Virus record (IMG/VR): IMGVR_UViG_3300028782_000004
Span: 1 to 38,844 of that record
Strand: one strand, 5' to 3'
DNA length: 38,844 bases
From: a virus
Shown here: one piece after another, positions 35,000 through 38,844 of the stretch
Layout: each line of letters opens with the position of its first letter
Position numbering within the stretch: position 1 is the first letter of the stretch
Program-made: the position numbers and the translations under genes
The notes under the pieces: model-generated
Databases searched by the model: none
Seen by the model: only the letters and a program-made list of their open reading frames with translations
What the model was told of the DNA's origin: nothing

Positions 35000-35247
35000 G
35001 ACTTCCCTTTCTTGCTCCGCTCACACTGGCGGGCGTACTCACAGGTGGCGCATGCGGACGAGAGGTCCGAGCGCGGGATGTGCAGGCCGATTTTCGCGGC
35101 GGCCCGCTCGATGCGGATGGCCATACCAGAACTCGCCTGGCGGCGGCCCGTCGCGATGTGCCGGATGACGGCTTCGCTTGTGGACATCTCCGCAGCAAGT
35201 TCGTGCCGCGTTGCCACATCCAGGTCTGAGAGGTTGGTCCGCTTCAT
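34996..35247 (-). CDS. Cro/YdaS-like HTH regulator with Cys cluster, 83 aa
   Basis: MKRTNLSDLDVATRHELAAE + MSTSEAVIRHIATGRRQASS is a Cro/YdaS-type helix-turn-helix (about 9-45), and the C-terminus has CATCEYARQC, a possible metal site. It lies first in the leftward operon next to a divergent promoter region containing repeated operators, so it is probably the early regulator that represses both directions. ATG 35247 has no SD and lies about three bases after the predicted transcription start, suggesting a leaderless mRNA. Confidence 0.85.
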   Translation of the reverse strand: MKRTNLSDLDVATRHELAAEMSTSEAVIRHIATGRRQASSGMAIRIERAAAKIGLHIPRSDLSSACATCEYARQCERSKKGKS

Positions 35248-35256
35248 GAGGGGCCG

Positions 35257-35330
35257 ACTGTAGCACTTGGTTCGGTAATCGCAAATACCGCGTAGGGGGT
35301 TGACACAATCCTTGGACCAAGTGCTACACT
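35257..35330. promoter_or_regulatory. Divergent early promoters with repeated operators
   Basis: Minus-strand promoter: TTGCGA (plus 35279-35284) and TACAGT (plus 35257-35262), 16-bp spacer, driving the HTH operon. Plus-strand promoter: TTGACA (35300-35305) and TACACT (35325-35330), 19-bp spacer, driving the gene at 35356. Each -10 overlaps a copy of ACCAAGTGCTACA (15-bp inverted repeat with one mismatch), and a CACTYGGTTCGSTA direct repeat occurs twice. The architecture fits one repressor controlling both. Confidence 0.6.
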
Positions 35331-35355
35331 CGGTTCGCTACTTCTGGGGAACAAA

Positions 35356-35511
35356 GTGAAGACGTGGTGGTACAGGATCTTGCTGTGGTGGGCATTGACT
35401 CGCTGGTCGAGGTCCGTGATCCAGGACGACGAGGACTCCAGGAAGCGAACCTGCAGGGTGAAAGCGCTCTGCGTTCTGATTCAACGACTCAACCAACGAA
35501 GGACCCCATGA
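35356..35511 (+). CDS. Small membrane-associated protein, 51 aa
   Basis: GTG 35356 after GGGGA; VKTWWYRILLWWALTRWSRS then a charged, basic C-terminal part ending QRLNQRRTP. The Trp/Leu-rich N-terminal helix suggests membrane association. The stop TGA is inside ATGA with the next gene, which supports reality. First gene of the rightward operon. Confidence 0.6.
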   Translation: MKTWWYRILLWWALTRWSRSVIQDDEDSRKRTCRVKALCVLIQRLNQRRTP

Positions 35512-36020
35512 CGATCCAAGTCACTCTCAATTTCAGCACGCCCGGCGAAGCCGCAGCGGCTCTCACCCTCCTGGCAGGAGGCGCGGCCCAGGCCACGAGC
35601 CCGACCCCAAAGTCTGCGGAGACGGCAGCCCCTGCCGGTACTTCGCAGCCTGCAACCCCGGAAGTCAAGACCCCGCCGCCCGCTGCGTCCGCCACGAAAG
35701 CAACCGCTGGCAAGGGCAAGACCCCCGCCGAAAAGCCCGCGCCGCCCCCGGCTGAACCTGCGGCCAGCACCAGCCTCGCCGGCAAGTCCTACCCCGAGAC
35801 CGGCATCGGCGACCTCATCAACGGCTACCTGCGCAAGGACGCGGTGAAGAACCGGCCCACCCTGGTGGCCGCCCTGGCCGCCCTCGGCGGCGCCAAGAGC
35901 GGGCTGGAGATCAAGCCCGAGTACTACGACGCCGCGCACGCAGCGTTCAAGGCCCTGAACGACGGTGCCGACCCGGCGGCCGTGCTGGCCGGCCTCTCCG
36001 GCGAAGAGAGCATGGGTTGA
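35508..36020 (+). CDS. Hypothetical protein with Pro/Ala linker, 170 aa
   Basis: MTIQVTLNFSTPGEAAAALT at the N-terminus, a disordered linker rich in Pro/Ala/Thr/Lys (about 40-95), then a globular C-terminus (GDLINGYLRKDAVKNRPTLV and KPEYYDAAHAAFKALNDGAD). Position in front of DUF2800/DUF2815 genes suggests a replication-module accessory or single-strand DNA-interacting protein; not recognised. A TTG-start ORF at 36017 overlaps its end. Confidence 0.8.
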   Translation: MTIQVTLNFSTPGEAAAALTLLAGGAAQATSPTPKSAETAAPAGTSQPATPEVKTPPPAASATKATAGKGKTPAEKPAPPPAEPAASTSLAGKSYPETGIGDLINGYLRKDAVKNRPTLVAALAALGGAKSGLEIKPEYYDAAHAAFKALNDGADPAAVLAGLSGEESMG

Positions 36021-36178
36021 AGCTCGCGCCCTTGGCTACGGCCTGGGGCCATGCCGGCCTCAACTGGTCGTGCGATGCGAGGACCGCACGCAGGTTGTGG
36101 CCGATTCACCGAATCATGCGGGCGTACCTCGCTGCCTGCGAAGGAAGAACATGGAACAGCAAATTCCGTTGGGGGTGA
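36017..36178 (+). CDS. Possible small ORF with TTG start, 53 aa
   Basis: TTG 36017 overlaps TGA (TTGA) and the frame runs to 36178: KLAPLATAWGHAGLNWSCDA, then IHRIMRAYLAACEGRTW. Without it, 130 bases here are non-coding. The SD for the next gene (GAAGGAAGAAC) lies within it. Weakly supported. Confidence 0.25.
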   Translation: MKLAPLATAWGHAGLNWSCDARTARRLWPIHRIMRAYLAACEGRTWNSKFRWG

Positions 36179-36393
36179 CCCCGGTGCAGGTGGTGGACAG
36201 CCTGCCACCCATGCCGGCGGTCGCGAAGATCGCCAAGGTCAAGAAGCCCAACCCGACAGGCCTGTCGCGGGCTGAGATCCGTCTGCTGGCGGATGCGGTG
36301 GGCTACTACACCTCCGAAGCGGTCCACGCCGATGAAGCCGCCAAGATGAAAGCCGCGTTGCGCAAGCTCCGGGCTGCGGCGGGAGTGCGCTGA
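36151..36393 (+). CDS. Small hypothetical protein, 80 aa
   Basis: Start at ATG 36151 with GAAGGAAGAAC upstream; MEQQIPLGVTPVQVVDSLPP then a basic helical C-terminus (TGLSRAEIRLLADAVG, KMKAALRKLRAAAG). Overlaps the nuclease gene by TGATG. Unknown accessory of the replication module. Confidence 0.75.
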   Translation: MEQQIPLGVTPVQVVDSLPPMPAVAKIAKVKKPNPTGLSRAEIRLLADAVGYYTSEAVHADEAAKMKAALRKLRAAAGVR

Positions 36394-37775
36394 TGAGCGA
36401 GCACGCCAGGCACAGCCCGTCAGGCGCGGCCCGGCGCTTCGTGTGCCCCGGGTCCCTCACCCTGGAGGACGCCTACCCGAACAACTCGTCCAAGGCCAGC
36501 GAGGACGGCACCTGCAAGCACCACTTCGCGGCGGTGGTGCTCGCCGCCCCGGGCGGTATCGTCGAGGCCAAGGACTACGTGGGCATGGGCTGCCCGGTCT
36601 ACGAGAACAACAGGCAGACGCACACCATCCCCTTCACCGAAGGGATGACGCCTCCGGTCCAGGAGTACGTGGACTACGTGCGCGGCGTCGCTGGCAACGA
36701 CCTGCTGATGGTCGAGCAGCGGGTGGAGTTCGGGCAGTGGATCGAGGTGCCCGGCCAGTTCGGCACGGCCGACGCGATCGTGGTCAAGCCGTGGGCCGAC
36801 CCCCTCACCGGTGAGGTCGGCCACGAGCTGATCGTCATAGATGCCAAGTTCGGCTACAAGTTCGTGCCGGTGGAGGAGAACCCGCAGCTCCTGTACTACG
36901 CGCTCGGGGCGTACAGCATGTTCGAGCTGTCGCACGATATCCGCTCCGTCCGGCTCGTGATCTACCAGCCTGAGCAGGGCGGCGAACGGGAGTGGACTTG
37001 CGACCTGGCCTACCTGCTCAAGTTCGCGCAGACGGCTCGGTCTCGCGAGGCGTCGGTGCGGGTCGCGATGGAGGCGTACCCGCTCTCGGTGGGGGACACG
37101 AAGCGCACCACGATCTGGATGGAGACCTTCCTCAACCCGGACCCGAACGACAGGGACTGCGCGTTCTGCCGGGCGATCCCGACCTGCCCGGCCTACAGGC
37201 TCAAGCTGGAGCGCGCGGTGGGGGACGAGTTCGAGGTCATCGCCGCAAGGGGCGAGGTGAAGCTCCCCGGCGAAGCGAATCAGGACCTGGCGCTCTCCAT
37301 GTCGGTCACCGACATGCTGGAGGACTGGATCATCGCGGTGCGGGCGGAGACGGAGCGCCGGCTCATCGCGGCCAACAACGACCTGGCGGTCTGCCAGGAG
37401 CTGGGCTACGGCCTGGAGCTGGGCCGTGAAGGACCGAGGAAGTGGCAGGACGCGGACGCGGCCGAGGCGGAACTCAAACGCATGCGGCTCAATACGGAGG
37501 AGATGTACGACCTGAAGCTGATCTCCCCCACCACTGCGGAGAAGCTGGCGACGCAGAAGTTGAACCGCAAGAAGGAACCGGTGGGTCCTGCACCGGTGAT
37601 CGGGCCCGGCCAGTGGAAGAAGCTGCAGAAGCTGGTGGTCAGGAACAAGCCCAAGCCGTCAGTCAAGAGGCTGGAGGCGATCAAGGAGCTGTACGTGGTG
37701 CCGGGGTTGGAGAGTTCCGACTTCGGTGTTGTTGATGAACCTGCTGCCGATGACGGTGGCGAACTGTTGGGCTGA
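36393..37775 (+). CDS. DUF2800 PD-(D/E)XK-type nuclease, 460 aa
   Basis: N-terminal RHSPSGAARRFVCPGSLTLE (about 6-25) and the core EVPGQFGTADAIVV plus HELIVIDAKFGYKFVPVEEN (about 143-162) carry the D-(x)-DAK and upstream Asp/Glu of a RecB-type fold. A Cys cluster (DCAFCRAIPTCPAY) could bind Fe-S or Zn as in Cas4/AddB-like nucleases. DUF2800 genes accompany DUF2815 and DNA polymerase in phages, fitting a recombination or replication role. TGATG overlap with the preceding gene. Confidence 0.88.
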   Translation: MSEHARHSPSGAARRFVCPGSLTLEDAYPNNSSKASEDGTCKHHFAAVVLAAPGGIVEAKDYVGMGCPVYENNRQTHTIPFTEGMTPPVQEYVDYVRGVAGNDLLMVEQRVEFGQWIEVPGQFGTADAIVVKPWADPLTGEVGHELIVIDAKFGYKFVPVEENPQLLYYALGAYSMFELSHDIRSVRLVIYQPEQGGEREWTCDLAYLLKFAQTARSREASVRVAMEAYPLSVGDTKRTTIWMETFLNPDPNDRDCAFCRAIPTCPAYRLKLERAVGDEFEVIAARGEVKLPGEANQDLALSMSVTDMLEDWIIAVRAETERRLIAANNDLAVCQELGYGLELGREGPRKWQDADAAEAELKRMRLNTEEMYDLKLISPTTAEKLATQKLNRKKEPVGPAPVIGPGQWKKLQKLVVRNKPKPSVKRLEAIKELYVVPGLESSDFGVVDEPAADDGGELLG

Positions 37776-37793
37776 GCCCAGAAGAAGGACGAT

Positions 37794-38108
37794 ATGGACG
37801 AGAGCACACGAGTGCGTGGGACCACGTTGCACACAGGGCTGGCGGCGGACGTGGCGATCAGAAACCTGGCGGCAACCACGGAGATGCTGCTTAACGTGGT
37901 GGGCGATCACATTGCCTACCAACGTGCTGCATGCGGGCCGGTGAGCAGCCTCCCCGCTGTCGGCGGTTCCGTCGTGCTGAAAGATGCTGACGAGCAGCAA
38001 CGCCTCCAGGAGGCGCAGCCCGAGCGGTGGCTCGCCATGGCCCGCACTGATTTCCAAACCGGGCTGATGAAGCTCACACGTGCCGTGGCACAACCCACGG
38101 GTCTTTGA
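37794..38108 (+). CDS. Hypothetical protein, 104 aa
   Basis: ATG 37794 after AGAAGGACGAT: MDESTRVRGTTLHTGLAADV ... helical, acidic, ending LTRAVAQPTGL. Between the nuclease and SSB genes. No family recognised. Confidence 0.7.
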   Translation: MDESTRVRGTTLHTGLAADVAIRNLAATTEMLLNVVGDHIAYQRAACGPVSSLPAVGGSVVLKDADEQQRLQEAQPERWLAMARTDFQTGLMKLTRAVAQPTGL

Positions 38109-38133
38109 ACTTATTTTTGTGAAGGAGATCCCC

Positions 38134-38793
38134 ATGGGGGTGAAGTTGATGTTGACGGATGTGCGAGGGTCGTTCCTGGTCCTCGGTGAGCCCAAGCCGT
38201 ACAAGGAGGGCGACCCGGCGCGGTGGTCCGCCTCGGCGCTGATCCCGGCCGACAGCCCGCAGCGCAAGAAGGTGGACGCGGTGCTGGAGCAGTTGGCCAA
38301 GGAGAAGTGGGACAAGAAGTGGCAGACCACCCTGGAGGCCATCAAGCGCGACCCGAAGGGCTGCTGCTGGGCGGACGGCAACCTGAAGGACTTCGACGGC
38401 TACGCCGACCACTGGGTGCTCTCCGCGCACCGGTACCAGAAGGACGGCCGCCCGCTGGTGTTCGACCAGTTGAAGCACCCGCTGTACCAGCAGAACGGCA
38501 TCGCGGTCCCGGGCAAGGAAGGTGTGCTGTACTCGGGCTGTTTCATCAACATGCACGTCGAGATCTGGGCGCAGCAGAACACCAACGGCAAGGGCATCCG
38601 GGCTACGCTGCTGGGTGTGCAACTGGTGCGCAAGGGCGACTCGTTCGGCGGTGGCAGCATGCCCGACGAGAACGACTTCACCGAGATGGAAGTCGGGGCC
38701 GACGCGGACGCGTTCGGTGGTGGTGGTGGTGGTGGTGGTGGTGGTGGTGGTGGTGGTGGTGGTGGTGGTGGTGGTGAGGGCGACCTGGGCTGA
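38134..38793 (+). CDS. DUF2815 single-stranded DNA-binding protein, 219 aa
   Basis: DUF2815/SSB-like: MGVKLMLTDVRGSFLVLGEP at the N-terminus, WSASALIPADSPQRKKVDAV, and a GLYxxG-type KDGRPLVFDQLKHPLYQQNG core (about 110-129). The usual flexible tail is replaced by 20 consecutive glycines (38716-38775) before EGDLG. AAGGAGAT precedes ATG 38134. It would coat single-stranded DNA during replication. Confidence 0.9.
   Translation: MGVKLMLTDVRGSFLVLGEPKPYKEGDPARWSASALIPADSPQRKKVDAVLEQLAKEKWDKKWQTTLEAIKRDPKGCCWADGNLKDFDGYADHWVLSAHRYQKDGRPLVFDQLKHPLYQQNGIAVPGKEGVLYSGCFINMHVEIWAQQNTNGKGIRATLLGVQLVRKGDSFGGGSMPDENDFTEMEVGADADAFGGGGGGGGGGGGGGGGGGGGEGDLG
38716..38775 (+). repeat. (GGT)20 trinucleotide repeat
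   Basis: Twenty uninterrupted GGT codons in the tail of the SSB gene, coding polyglycine. A pure microsatellite of this length is prone to slippage, which would vary the linker length in frame. Confidence 0.9.
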
Positions 38794-38844
38794 TGTGACT
38801 TTGTGATCTGAAGATGTTTTGGTCTGCCACTCCACGAGGGGTGG
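38794..38844 (+). other. Intergenic end of window
   Basis: After the SSB stop, CCACTCC-acga-GGGGTGG forms a 7-bp hairpin that ends at the window edge (38827-38844). A T-run, if any, would lie outside, so terminator status cannot be judged. Confidence 0.35.

Overview
The window is a GC-rich stretch of a tailed double-stranded DNA phage, most likely a podovirus. It carries a P22-type portal, a scaffold, an HK97-fold capsid, tail and fibre genes and ejection-type internal proteins, but no tape measure, sheath or long-tail genes. Several accessory genes resemble families I know mainly from phages and prophages of Burkholderiales and other Proteobacteria, so a beta-proteobacterial host is a reasonable inference but not proven. 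No integrase, DNA polymerase, RNA polymerase, endolysin or tRNA is visible. Both ends cut through phage sequence: a gene is truncated at base 1, and the genes after the single-stranded DNA-binding protein lie beyond the right edge.

Layout. (1) 1-18874, minus strand: the late operon, in order small terminase, a small gene, large terminase, HNH endonuclease, two terminators, portal, small gene, scaffold, major capsid, small head or connector genes, a 982-aa tail protein with lectin-like and SPRY-like domains, fibre and structural genes, a small membrane protein, and two related internal-virion proteins plus the start of another gene. (2) 18875-19545: a control region with palindromes, a probable minus-strand gene, a promoter/operator candidate and a G-rich direct repeat array. 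(3) 19546-28733, plus strand: about 25 small, tightly packed accessory genes. The first part is punctuated by six copies of a motif that matches the sigma-54 (RpoN) -24/-12 promoter, one of them perfectly. A 149-bp AT-rich segment bounded by 21-bp inverted repeats (23331-23479) splits this cluster. (4) 28877-29392: an HNH-AP2 endonuclease behind a strong hairpin. (5) 29373-35247, minus strand: a replication and repair operon with a Cro-like regulator, small membrane or exported proteins, an RNA ligase, an archaeo-eukaryotic primase, six small genes including a DUF3850 protein, and an SF3/D5-type helicase. (6) 35248-35355: a divergent promoter region with repeated operators. (7) 35356-38793, plus strand: a second early operon with a DUF2800 PD-(D/E)XK-type nuclease and a DUF2815 single-stranded DNA-binding protein.

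How it works together (inference). The Cro-like protein from a probably leaderless transcript is positioned to control both divergent early operons, which together supply primase, helicase, SSB and nuclease for replication. The accessory cluster of tiny genes appears to be under separate, RpoN-like control, which would tie its expression to host physiology. The late operon then packages and builds the virion. The most unusual signals are the serial sigma-54-like promoters, the primase-helicase split by a six-gene insertion, the large inverted repeat, and a hairpin that contains a complete ribosome binding site.
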